In this document: positions 46,108 through 58,800 of the stretch, piece after piece
How the letters are laid out: every line of letters begins with the position of its first letter
Position numbering within the stretch: position 1 is the stretch's first letter
NCBI RefSeq assembly: GCF_015706575.1
Contig: NW_024037075.1
Span: 13,763,746 to 13,827,745 of the forward strand
Source of the DNA: Patiria miniata
Lineage: Eukaryota > Echinodermata > Asteroidea > Valvatida > Asterinidae
Length of the DNA: 64,000 bases
Direction of reading: 5' to 3'
Notes under the pieces: model-generated
Told to the model about the DNA's origin: nothing
Database searches by the model: none
The model's input: the letters and a program-made list of their open reading frames with translations, nothing else
Made by a program: the position numbers and the translations under genes

Positions 46108-46234
46108 TTAAGTGTCTGGATGTATCCAGCTGAGGGGCCTACTGTGTCCTGGAAAAAGTTCTTGCAGATAGAAATGGTGGACAACATCCAGCTTCTTTGT
46201 GATCCAAGCAACAAAGAAAATCATCTGTAAAAAA
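46108..46234 (+). other. Candidate non-coding or upstream exon
   Basis: Strong acceptor (CTCATCTTTCCCACAG) and donor (GTAAGT) bracket 127 bp. The frame ends in TAA just before the donor. Because the first coding piwi exon begins after an acceptor at 46888, piwi must have at least one upstream 5' UTR exon, and this is a candidate. Splice signals alone are the evidence. Confidence 0.3.
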
Positions 46235-46888
46235 GTAAGTTGACTTGAGAATGTAAAGAACGTGCTCATTGAGTATTGAGAGAATATGCATTCTGGCAAA
46301 ATGCAACGGAACTGAACACAGGTTGTGGCGGGGAAAAAATGCCAAAAAAAAACTGAATGAGAGTGATTTTTTTTTTCAAATTTATTGATTTGGTAATCTT
46401 TGATATGTCTACTACATATATTTTATAGAAATACCTTACAAATTGTGGAGTGCAAGTGTTTTTATGGAAAAAAAAATAATTGGAAAAAAATAATTTGCAT
46501 CTTTCATTTTCACAAATACCAACTTGAAACTTTAAATGCCTTTTTCTCTGTACTTTCCTTTTTTGACACGTTTATAAGAGTGAACTTTAAATAGCCATAA
46601 CTTGTCAACACAATATCTGATTGGTGGTAAGGAGCATTTTATTCTCTTTCTTAATACGCAAAAAAAACTCTTATTGGGGGTACCTTTTCTTAGTAAGACA
46701 TTGGGTTAGTTTCCTTCAACCAGACTGTTAAAATAGGATAAGTAAACAATCTAAAGTATAAACTTCAGGACTTTGTGTCCCATTAAACAAATGCTTGTAA
46801 CTGTTCATTGGTGTTGCCATTTCACTGTTTTACCATCTATAATTGCTGTAAACTCTGTTCATCACCACAAGCTGTTGTTCCTCCCCAG

Positions 46889-49800
46889 AGCAAAGAAGTT
46901 TGGAATCACCCAACATGGCTGACAGTCAGCAAGGCGTTGGCAGCGGGCGTGCCCGTGGTCGGGGGCGAGGCCGCGGCCGTGGGCGGGCCTCTGCAGGGCA
47001 GCAGCAGGGCCAGCCCCGGCGGCCTGGGGAGGCAGTGCCTGCCACGCCCATGCCTACTGGTGATGCCGAAGCCATGCCTGCCCCAGGGAGGGGCAGAACC
47101 AGGGGTGGGGCTTCCCAGGTCCCTGGATCAGGAGGTGGGTGTCTATTGACAAAATTTTTTCAGGCTGAGAGTTACATGTAAGGTTGCTCCATTTTAAAAA
47201 CAAAATCTATTTTGGGGGGGTTGAAACTTAACACAAAAAACTCAGCACATTTACATATACACGTACATGCTCTAATATGATGTTACAAGACATGAATTCT
47301 TTGATCACTTTATAAGTTTAGGGTTTAGGGTTTAGAGTTCAGAGTGTGACACTTTTGTCCTACCCTTGGTGCTTTATTTTCCATAAATTTGTATTTGTTG
47401 GGTAAGTGGTTTGCTATAAAATCAAGATGTCAGATGTAACAGGGACAGGAAAAAAGTGGACCCCAAATTTGTAAAATGATCCTGTAGATACAGTGTGAGT
47501 AAAAAACCTATACACTTTTAAAATTGGCCATAGTTTCATTCTGTAGCAACATAGATAAGATATTTTCATAGTGTAGTTTTTAGAGTAACTCTTCCTGCCT
47601 CTTTTGGTGATATTTTCACTGGATTAGTTTTCATGCATGACTGCACAGGAGACAATTAAAGGGGTCGGGTGAAATCTGACTTGCACCAACTGGTTTATAC
47701 TCACACTGTTTGAACTACTTTCTTTGTTACACAGCTGCTATCAGCATGGAGCAAAGAGCGGCCATGGCCGAGAGTTACCATCCTCATGCCCCGAGGCCAA
47801 TGCCAGCTGAAGCGCCCCCTACAGCTCAGATGGCAGCGTTGAGCGTGGGCGGGGCCCAGGGTGCTGAGGGAGGGGGAGTCAGTGGCCGCGGCAGACAGAC
47901 AGAGCTCCGCTACGGAGAACAAAAAGCACCCAGACCCATTGATAAGAGAGGTAGGTCTGGTGCCCTGTAATCCCTTATTGATGTGCCAATAACAAGGGTG
48001 TGAAATCTCAGCTTTAAAGCTGATTTCAGCTATTTTTATTAGTTTTGGATTCAGCCTTTTTCAACTTTTTCCCTCACTTGTTGTGTAAAAAAGTATAGGA
48101 AATTTCCAAAGGTCAGCTTTTTTACACCTTTTTCAGATGTTTTCAGCTATTTTTATCAGTGGTCACTCACACCCCTGCAATAAATATTCCATTTTCTCAT
48201 CTAAAAGCTGTCTTTAAAGGTAGGGTAGATCATTGGTCATTAGTGCAGTTTTTCCCACAGCGCCATGAAAATATGCCTCGGGCCTTAGCTCACTGTGTTG
48301 GTTGGTAGGTAAGTTTGTTTCTGCATTCAATAAGGGACAATAACCTAGTCATGTTTTAAATTGCGCCCTAAATCAGCGTCTGGGACAACAGAATGATTCA
48401 GTATCCAGCATTGCCTTTGCACAGGCACCTACCTCACAGCAACAACAGCATTTAAGTTTGAAGTCATCTCTCTCTGTCACAATTGAGTGAGAACATGTGC
48501 ACAAACTCCATTGTACATTAAAAAAAAAACATGCATTTTTCTCATAATCCTCCAGGCAAGAAAGGAAAGCCAGTGGAGGTCTTGACCAACTGTTTCCGCA
48601 TGAAGGCTGCTGATCAGTGGCTTCTGCACCAGTACAGCGTGGACTTCAGCCCCGTTGTGGACAACCCTAGGGCACGTCATGCCCTGCTACGGGCTCACTC
48701 TGAGATCCTAGGCACCCCCATGGCCTTTGATGGGATGATGTTGTTCCTGCTCCGAAGGCTTGATGAGCCGGTGAGTAGATGTAAAATGTGTTTTTAACCC
48801 TAACCTTCCCAAATTCAAAATCCTCTCTGCAAAGATAAAAGATTTTGCAGGATTGAGGCTACATGGCAAAAGTATGTCACTGATTTCGAAAAGAAATATT
48901 CTTAACATGAGATAAATGCCATATTTCTAGGAACCTCCCTCAATCTTCTAAAATCCTCAGCTGTATAGGAAATCAAAGTTGCATTCTTTGTTCCTGCCCC
49001 ATGTTATGTGATTTTAGCTGGGCTGTATACCTTCCACAAAACTAAGGATCTGAGGATCTGAGAGTGACAGGGCTTTCACTACAGGGTAGTAAAAAAAAAA
49101 ACGAAACCAAAATGTCGGGACTATTGTTTCAGTGAAGTTCTGCATGTAGCACTTTAAAATCTAGCATATTAAAGCCCAATTCATAAGCTTTCTTTTAGTA
49201 AAAGAATCATTCAAATTACTCATGTACTTTTCAAGTTACAGAATTTTTAAAACAACCATCGTTAAACATTCTGTCCACGGATCACAAAAAGGTAAGTGTT
49301 CTTTTAGTAAAACGAAAACAAATCAGATAGGGATGTGTGTGAATTGTTTTCGTTTTTACTGAAAGAACGCACACTTTTTTGTGATCCGTGGACAGAACTT
49401 TAAAACGGTGGTTGGGTTTAAAATTCTGTAACATGTACATGAGCGATTTGAATGATTCTTGTACTAAAAGAAAGCTTCTTAATTTGCCTTTCATACCCTA
49501 GATTTTGAAAGTGCAACAAGCAGAACTTCACTGAAACAATAATCCTGACATTTGGGTTTCATTTTTTTTGTACTCACACTGTATAGAGTTATATGTACAT
49601 TTCACAAATTTTTTTTTTCAGAAACAATCAATCTCCACACAAGATGCAAAGTTGTAAAGATGTTTTCATGAGATGTATATATATTTTCTATACTTATTTT
49701 TGTCTGTTTTGCAAACTCTAGGTGACCAGGTTTCAAACCAAACGCCGTGACTCTGATGACATCATCACCATTACTGTGGCTCTCAAGAATGCGCTGCCTC

Positions 49801-52800
49801 CTACCTCACCAACCTGCATGCAGGTTTACAACATCATCTTCCGCAAGTAGGTTTGCTCTTTTTTTTTTCATCGTTGCTGAAATTAACCCTAAACCCCCGA
49901 GGGTCTTTTTGCTGGGAACCATCCTCAATCCTCCAAAATGTTGCACTTATGTTCAAATGTAGGTTACCCTGGGCCTCAATCCTTCAAAATTGTCAGACAA
50001 GAAAATGCATTCATCCTCAATCCTCCAAAATCCTCCTCCAAACACCATTCATCCTCAATCCTCCAAAATCCTCATGTTTCTCAAACACCATTCATCCTCA
50101 AATTATAGGTTTTGCCCTTCACCGACGTTTAAACACTGTATACTCAGTGTGTTACCTCCAGAGTGAAAGATGGAAAAAATCACTTGGGTGAGACTCGAAC
50201 CCACGACCTCCTGCTTTCTAGTGCAGACGTCTGAGGTCGTGGGTTTGAGTCCCACCCGAGTGATTTTTTTTTTTTTCACTCGGGAGGTAACACACTGAGT
50301 ATACAGTGTTTAAACGTCGGTGAAGGGCAAAACCTATAATTTAATTTATCACCCTGACGCAAAAATTCCACCATTCATCCTCAATCCTCCAAAAACCATC
50401 CAGAGGATTTTGGAGGATTAGGGTTAAAGAACACGTAAGACCCAGGGTTTTTATTTAATGGCATACTAAATAATGACCATCCGTGAAAAGCTGAAACAAT
50501 CAGTCAGAATTGACTTAGAAATCAATCAGAAATGATTATTTGTATTCTCAGAGTCCTTTGTGAAAAATGACAAATTTGATTGACAAATCTCCAAAACTTT
50601 GAAGAAAGTTGAGTCTGTGTGGAAAAGTAGGAAAGTAATTAGTTTACTGTCATTTTAATTTCAGTTTTATGGAAATAATACAATATTTTCAAAATTATCA
50701 ACAGGTTGTTAACAGTGACAAAGATGCACCTTTTAAATGCCTTCTAAGCTATTGCACAAAATGTTCAAGTGTAAATTTCAGTTCATGGCCTCTTAAAAAC
50801 AAAGATACAATTTTGAAGTATATTTTTTTAAGGAATTCAGTGAAGCGTAATTCGTGCTCGCAATTTTTTATCACATTGTTACTTTCACTGTTTTAGGATT
50901 CTTGGATTGGTTGGTTTTGAGCAGATTGGCCGGAACTATTTCAACCCCAACGCCAAAAGGGAAATCCAGCAACACAAGTAAGTGAAACCATTTAGCTCAT
51001 GTCTTAAGTTGAACGTAGATGTGAAATATCTGTAGCCATAGGTCAGCATGGCTTTGAGTTTCTTTAAAAATTGTTTGAAGTGGCGGAGATTGTATATAGT
51101 AATAGACAGAGCCATGAAGCAGAAATATGGATTGCCATTAAATATGAGAGCCTTTTGTGTGGATTTTGCAAAACATCTTTCATTTTTGCAGGTTTGGTAG
51201 TAAAGTGAGGAAATTTGACACTGCACATGTTGGCCTATGTAGACTTGCTATATGTCACCTGCCATATCATAATGAGGAATAAACCCCCCCCCCCCCCTTT
51301 GACTTTTCAAGTTACGTACATCATGTTAAAGCGTAAATCATTAGCGTTCAAATGATACCAAATTTGTTTCTGTAGCTTAATGTACTCCCAAGATATGCCG
51401 CAGGAACTTCATCAGTGTCCCACCAAATTTTACCAACCTCATTTCGAGAAAAAGGGCTTTGAAGAAAGAAATGCACATTGCGCTGCGAACGGCAGTGGAA
51501 AACGTTCTTCAGTTTCCAACTTTTGGGGATATTTGTTCCCAACAAAAAGGCAAAGTGTGAATCTTGGATAACTTGGCTTTTCAAAAAAAAAAAAAAAACC
51601 AACATTGATTTCAGGAGTTGATTACATTGTTTTGGGGGACATTCCTCATTTTGTCACAGTAGGTCACATATTGTCGCTTTGCTCACGAAGTGACAAAAAC
51701 TTGAAAAATCGACAAAAGTTCATCCAGAAACAATCGCATTTGAAGTTATTTATTTTTTCAAAAGACATTTTCGACTACTTCGCAGTAAAAGAATTTGGAA
51801 ATGTTTCCATTGTCCCATAGCTTATGATTTGCTCTTTGCTGATTCATAGTTGTTTGTTAAAAATAAATAATTAAATTAAACAGTAATTCATTAATAAAAC
51901 TTGTTTACGCTTCGTGAAAACATCAATACTTTGGGTCCTATATTTTCCCCATTACTTTGTACACAGTTTTTGTGACTTCGTGGGAACATGAATCGCGGAG
52001 GCTTTACTTATTTGTACTTTTGTCGATGCAACAAACTTGCAACTTTTACGCGTCATACGACAGTTGAGCGCACGCGCGTCTGTCCTTTTTCAACAACGTT
52101 CGCGCGCACGTGTATGCTCCCATCCTGACGTGTGTAGTTCCTCCGGCCCTGCCCACGAGGTGACTTTCTGTCACTTCGTGAAAACATTTTACACTTTTTA
52201 CACTTCGTAAAAACAAAAACACGGATTTCAGGCTTTTTGTCAAATTTTGTTTACAATAAGTAAGAAAGTAAACAATTTTTCGCTTTGAAACTTGGTCAAA
52301 TTGTTCCTTGAGACAACTATAATAAAAAGGCTAGTAAAACTCAAAATCGAACAGTTATCGATTTTCGAGGTTTTTGTCACTTTGCGAGTAAAGCGACAAT
52401 ATGGCAGATCAAATGTTTACAATGGCAGAAAAAAATTAAATTATGCTTACACAGTTTTTAAGACTGTTTTTTATTGTGTTGATTGTTCCCCTTTCCTTGA
52501 TGCTCCTTTCTCTCCGTCATTTCTCCCCTCATCCCTCCAGGATCCAGCTCCTGCCAGGTTTCATCACCTCCATCTTGCAGTATGAGCAGGAGGTCCTCCT
52601 GATGGCGGACGTCTCTCACAAGATCCTGAGGACAGAGACAGTCTTGGACATGCTGGCTGAGATTGAGCAGACCAAGGGAGCAGGCTGGGCGGATGTGGCC
52701 AAGAGAGTACTGGCAGGAGAAATTGTCCTGACCAAGTGAGGAAACAGCATTGTTTGGTTAAGTTTGTTTCAGATCAGGTCTGTTTGGTTGGATTGAGTTA

Positions 52801-55800
52801 GTTAGGTGTGGTCAATTTCAGATCCATCAGTTCAATTGGGTTAAGTTTGGTACATACAGGGTGAGTCAAGAAAAAGTAAACACCCAAATGTTGGGACTGT
52901 TGTTTTCATGAAGTTCTGCATGTAGTACTTTCTAAATCTAGGATATCAAAGCCGAATTCATAAGCTTTCTTTTAGTACAAGAATAATTCAAATTGCTCTC
53001 GTACTTTTCAAGTTGCAGATTTTTAAACACAACCAACGCTTTAAAGTTCTGTCCACGGATCACAAACAAGGTGTGCGTTCTTTCACATCCCTATATGTGA
53101 TTCAGTTTCGTTTTGCTGAAAGAACGCTTACCTTTTTGTGATCCATGGACAGAACTTTAAAACAGTGGTTGTGTTTAAATTTCCCTAACTTGAAAATTGC
53201 ATGAGTGATTTGAATGATTCTTGTACTCAAAAGAAAGCTTTATATGAATCGGGCTTTCATATCCTAGATTTTGAAAGTGCTATATGCAGACCTTCACTAA
53301 AACAATTATCCCGACATTTGGGTTTCTTTTTCTTTTGACTCACCTTGTATATCAGTTCAGTTCACTTGAGTTTGGTTTTTTTTAGTCCGATGTATTCGGT
53401 TCTGTTCGGTTCCGTTCTAATCACTTTGGTATGGTTGAGATCGGAATGGTTTGGTTCGGTTCAGTTCGCATCAACTCAGTTGTGTTTGATTTGGTTTGCA
53501 TTGATTCAGTTCAATTTTGTTTGTTTGAGTATGACCTGGTTGACTTTAGATCATTTCGGTTTAGTTCCGTTTAGTTGAATTGGCTTTGGCTTGATTTGGT
53601 TTGGTAGGGTTGGGTCGGCCTAGGTTGGGATCAGTTGGGTTGAGATTATCAGTGAATGGATGGTGTTTGGGTTTAGATTAGTTTTGGGTGATATAAGCAA
53701 CGGCTACCCACCCCCCCCCCCCCCCATAAAAAAAACACAGAAAATTTGGCATCCGGAGAAAGCACAGCCATATGAGTTACCACGATTAGCTGAAAGAACA
53801 TAAAGTCCCTTTTTTCTGTGAAACTTTCAAAAGCAAAACTTTTTTTTTTGCGAGTGGCTGTTTATTGTAAACGTCCCTTAGAAGCGAATAGCGGTAGTTA
53901 TTGTCTAATGTAGCCATGATATACATTTTGAACGCCCCCCCCCCCCATGGGAAGATAGTGTCACCTCCTCCCCCCCCCCCCCCCCCCCACTATTTGGTTG
54001 TACAGAGGGCGGGTGTCCAGTGAAAAACCTTGTCTACCTTTATAACCTCAAGCCCCGCCCCACATGTACCCCACCCCCCCACCCTAGGATGAGAACCCTG
54101 GCTACGGCATTGGATATTAGTGGATTGAGATAAGTTGAGTTGTGATCAGTGGATTGAGAGAAGTTGGGTTTGGATCAAATAGGTCAAGGTCAGGTGGGTT
54201 AAGAGCAGTTTGGTTGAGATCAGTTGGGTTGTGATCGGTCAATTGAGATCAGTTGGGTTGAGATCAGTTGAGTTGAGATCAGTTGAGTTGAGATCAGTTG
54301 GGTTGAGATCAGTTGAGTTGAGATCAGTTGGGTTGAGAGAAGTTGGGTTTGGATCAGTTGGGTTGAGGTCAGTTGGGTTTGGAACAGTTGGTTTGGATCA
54401 GTTGGTTTCGATCAGTTGGTTTCGATCAGTTGGGTTTGGATCAGTTGGGTTTGGATCAGTTGGGTTGAGATCAGTTGGGTTTGGATCAGTTGGGTTTGGA
54501 TCAGTTGGGTTGAGATCAGTTGGTTTTGATCAGTTGGATTTGGATCAGTTGGGTTTGGATCAGTTGGGTTGAGATCAGTTGGGTTTGGATCAGTTGGTTT
54601 GGATCAGTTGGGTTGAGATCAGTTGGGTTTGGATCAGTTGGTTTGGATCAGTTGGGTTGAGATCAGTTGGTTTGGATCGGTTGGGTTTGGATCAGTTGGT
54701 TTGGATCAGTTGGTTTGGATCAGTTGGGTTTGGATCAGTTGGTTTGGATCAGTTGGGTTTGGATCAGTTGGGTTTGGATCAGTTTGGTTGAGATCAGTTG
54801 GGTTTGGATCAGTTGGGTTTGGATCAGTTGGGTTTGGATCAGTTGGGTTTGGATCAGTTGGGTTGAGATCAGTTGGGTTTGGATCAGTTGGGTTTGGATC
54901 AGTTGGGTTGAGATCAGTTGGTTTGGATCAGTTGGGTTTGGATCAGTTGGTTTGGATCAGTTGGGTTTGGATCAGTTGGGTTTGGATCAGTTGGTTTGGA
55001 TCAGTTGGGTTTGGATCAGTTGGGTTTGGATCAGTTGGGTTTGGATCAGTTGGGTTGAGATCAGTTGGGTTTGGATCAGTTGGGTTTGGATCAGTTGGGT
55101 TTGGATCAGTTGGGTTTGGATCAGTTGGGTTTGGATCAATTGGGTTTGGATCAGTTGGTTTGGATCAGTTGGGTTGAGATCAGTTGAATTCAGGCATGCA
55201 ACTTTTCCTCGAATCAGCTGATTTCCTCTTTTTTTCACTAGAAAAACACTGTACAAAGTCTTAGAAAGATTTCAATTTCCTCTTTTTTGTGTGACTTCCC
55301 AGTTGCATGCCTGGTTGATAAGATCAGTGGACTGAGAGAGGTTGGGTTTGGATGAAAAAAAGTAACCAAATAAATTCTGGATGGCTGTCATTCAGGTACA
55401 ACAACAAGACCTACCGAGTGGACGACATCGACTTTAATATCAATCCCATGAACACATTCGACAAGTTGGACGGCACTAAAATAACCTACGCCCAGTACAA
55501 CCGGGACGCGTACGGGCTAAATATCAGTGATCTAGGACAGCCACTGCTGGTCAGCAATCCAAAGAAAAGGGTGAGTTATTTCAGATCTTATTGAAAGGGC
55601 ATTATATAACATCCAAGTAAATCCTTGTCATTTGATTAGAGGATTGTAGGTCAAGGGGCATTCAATAAACGAACCATTGCACGGCCTATGTCATAACCGT
55701 TCATTTTTGGTTCCATTCACCCTGCATTTTTGTCCCATCTCTTTTGATCTATTGCACGCCGCGCGCACTCTACGATGCGCAGCGGCCCGACACTATACAA

Positions 55801-58800
55801 TCTTCGCACTATTTAAACCATTATCATGCATAAAGGCAGTACAAAACTTGCCTTTGAAGTTGATGCAGTTGCATAGATGGGTTTTTTTTTAAATTGGATT
55901 AAGAAATTACAATATTGATTTTCATTATGGTCAATGATTTGACTTTTCAACCTCTGTTAGCCTTGACCAAGCTGGAAAAAGTAGTGGATATGGTGCACTT
56001 TTGTGAGTTTTGTTTGTTCTTCAAGTCTTATCCTCCAATCGAATGACAAAGATCTAATTGGTTGTTATGCAAAACAAATAATGAATGTCTTGCATTCGTG
56101 CAATTGTGAGAATATTTTCATTCGTTGAAAGATGGAGTGTTTCATTCAACTCGGCTTCGCCTCGTTGAATAGAACATTAAATCTGTCACTAACCTAATTA
56201 TCTTCACTATTAGGCATGCGTAATACAACTAATGTATCTGTATTTCATAGAGTCCAAATTTCACACAACACACGCCCGTCAACCACAAAGGAAGGACCAG
56301 GAGCCAGTCCATAATCACAGGCAGATTTATTTGTGGTTTTTTTTTATTGTAATAGGATCAGCGCCGGGGAATGATTGATCACATCCACCTGATCCCTGAG
56401 CTGTGTACCCTGACGGGGCTCAGCGAAGCTATGCGCAGTGATTTCCACGTCATGAAGGACCTGTCTGTGTACACTCGCATCACGCCCAACGTCCGCATGA
56501 AAGAGCTGACCAACTTCATCGGCAGCTTTCCCAGGTCAGTAAGGTTTATTTTTCCTTACATCCAGAAAAATTTTGTTCAATAACAATTGATGGTAATCTA
56601 CATTCAGCCAAACTTTTGTGCACCATTTTAACAGTAAGCCAGCACTTTACACAAAAATAACCTGCCCAGCGTGTGAGTGTATTGATTTTGACTCGGTGAC
56701 ATCCAGTGATGTAAAACTGGAGCCCAGGACTCGGATTCAAGTCTGTCTTGAGTCGCAATTTTATTGACTCTGACTCGACTCGAGTCACATAGGCAAAAGA
56801 CTTGGGCTTGGATTCAGACTCGGCCATCATGACTCCGATTTGACACTAATGACTCGGGACTCGTGAGCAGTGAATCATATATTTATTTTCACCAAAAACA
56901 AACCATTTAAGCATATTTCTTCCCCCCCCCCCTAAGTAACATTTCAGAAACACTAAAGAACGTTAAGCACATGAAATGTACCACACCTCACTCCAGGTGG
57001 TGTTGCAAATGATGAAAGTTTGTCATTTAATGCACCCCTCCCTATATCCTGCAACATCTCATATATTACATATCACTTTAAGTGAGTCCATCCTGATTCA
57101 CATCCATCCATCATCCATCCGTTTATAGTCCGCCCCCCCCCCCCCCCAACTAGAGGGTTAGATTCCATGGTGATCATGTCTACTTGACCCAGTCGCTTTC
57201 TTCCACTCTATTGGTCCATAGATATTTCATCCATTTTAATGTAACATATAAATGTTACTCAGACTCGAACTAGAATCAAATGACTTGTTGTTTGGACTTG
57301 GATTTGGACTCAGACGCGACCCAATTGACTTGAGACTCTGACTTGGACTCTGACTTGGACTCGACCCTGAAGTGACTCAACCACAACACTGGTGATATGA
57401 AACGTAATAATGTGTATGCTTTACAGAGTGGACTTTTAATATTAGGTTTTGCCCTTCACCGATGTATAAACACTGTATACTCAGTGCCTAGACTGGACCT
57501 TTGCTGGTAATTGAAAACATAGCTTGTCAATGGCAAAACTGAATGCCACAATCACAAAATATTTGATTCGGGCCCAGGCTGACCTAGAAAAATAATGATT
57601 TGTGACCTGTGCTCTTAACCTTCTTTCAGGAATCAAGAGGCGAATACTTACCTGCAAAAGTGGCAGGTGAGCTTTGAAGCTCAGCCAGTCAGGATCAACG
57701 CTCGCATCATGGATCGGGAGAAAATCCTCACCGGTCACCAGGGAAAGAATGTGAGTCTGACAAAGAGATTGGGACGTTGAGCTGAAGACCAGTTTACAAT
57801 TTACATGTATTTTTTGTGAATGCGGAGTGAATTTGACATTTGGCTAGAAAGGTTTGTTGGATACGTTCTATTTCTTTTCTCTTTTTTGGAGCAACACAAT
57901 TGTTCATAATAAAGAAGGGTGCCTAAAACTAACCTGTTGAAGTTTCAGCTCAGTGGATAAAATACAGGGTGGGTAAAAAAAAAAGTGAACCCCAAATGTC
58001 GGGACATCTGTTTTAGGGAAGTTCTGCATGTAGCACTTCCAACATCTAGCATTTGAAAGCCCAATTCATAAGCTTTCTTTGAGTACAAGAATCATTCAAA
58101 TCACTTATGTACTTTTGAAGTTACGGAATTTTAAACACAACCTTTTCATATCTTAGATTTTGGAAGTGCTACATGCAGAACTTCACTAAAACAATGGTGC
58201 CGACATTTGGGTTTCGGGTTTTTTACTCACCCTGTACATTTCGAGAAAACAAAATACAAAATGTATGCGCAAGTTTTTGTATCTTGTAACCAAATTCAGT
58301 TGCTAACACGCGTAAATATGTGTGTGTCCATAACTATATTTTGAAAACACTTTGTTATCAGCACCCAGACTCTAAGTGGTCTTGAACAGAGTGATAAATA
58401 CCGATGGAGCACATATTTATTCCCATTCATAAATACCTTTTCGGTAAAAAAAATCATTTAATTCTTTCAAAACATCCCGATTTTGTTCAACAAATTGACT
58501 TTATGCTTTTTGAAACATCCCTCTTGCAAAATAATGGAGTGTTCAGCTGGCGAGTAAGATGTAAACAACCCTTTTATGCCGCGCAGAACACACCTGGCGC
58601 GTTGCGTTTTGAATTTAGAACTATAAAATTCTGACTCCCTGGTAGTGTTGCGCATGCCTACGTGAGGATTGTGAACGTTCAACCAATGAAACGATAAGAG
58701 GCACTGGATTTTTAGGAGTCCACATTTTATTGTGACACTGGTTTAAGACCAGCTAGCCATGTCTTTATCATCCGTTTAAGACCGGCCACGTGACGGGCTC

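Noticed and set aside
45838-46230. 130-codon open frame upstream of piwi
   Set aside because: No recognisable domain; only its 3' part has splice-site support, listed as a candidate non-coding exon.
54210-55221. Long open frames with Phe/Gly/Ser/Val or Trp/Ile/Ser repeats
   Set aside because: They are translations of a minisatellite, open in several frames because the unit is usually a multiple of three.
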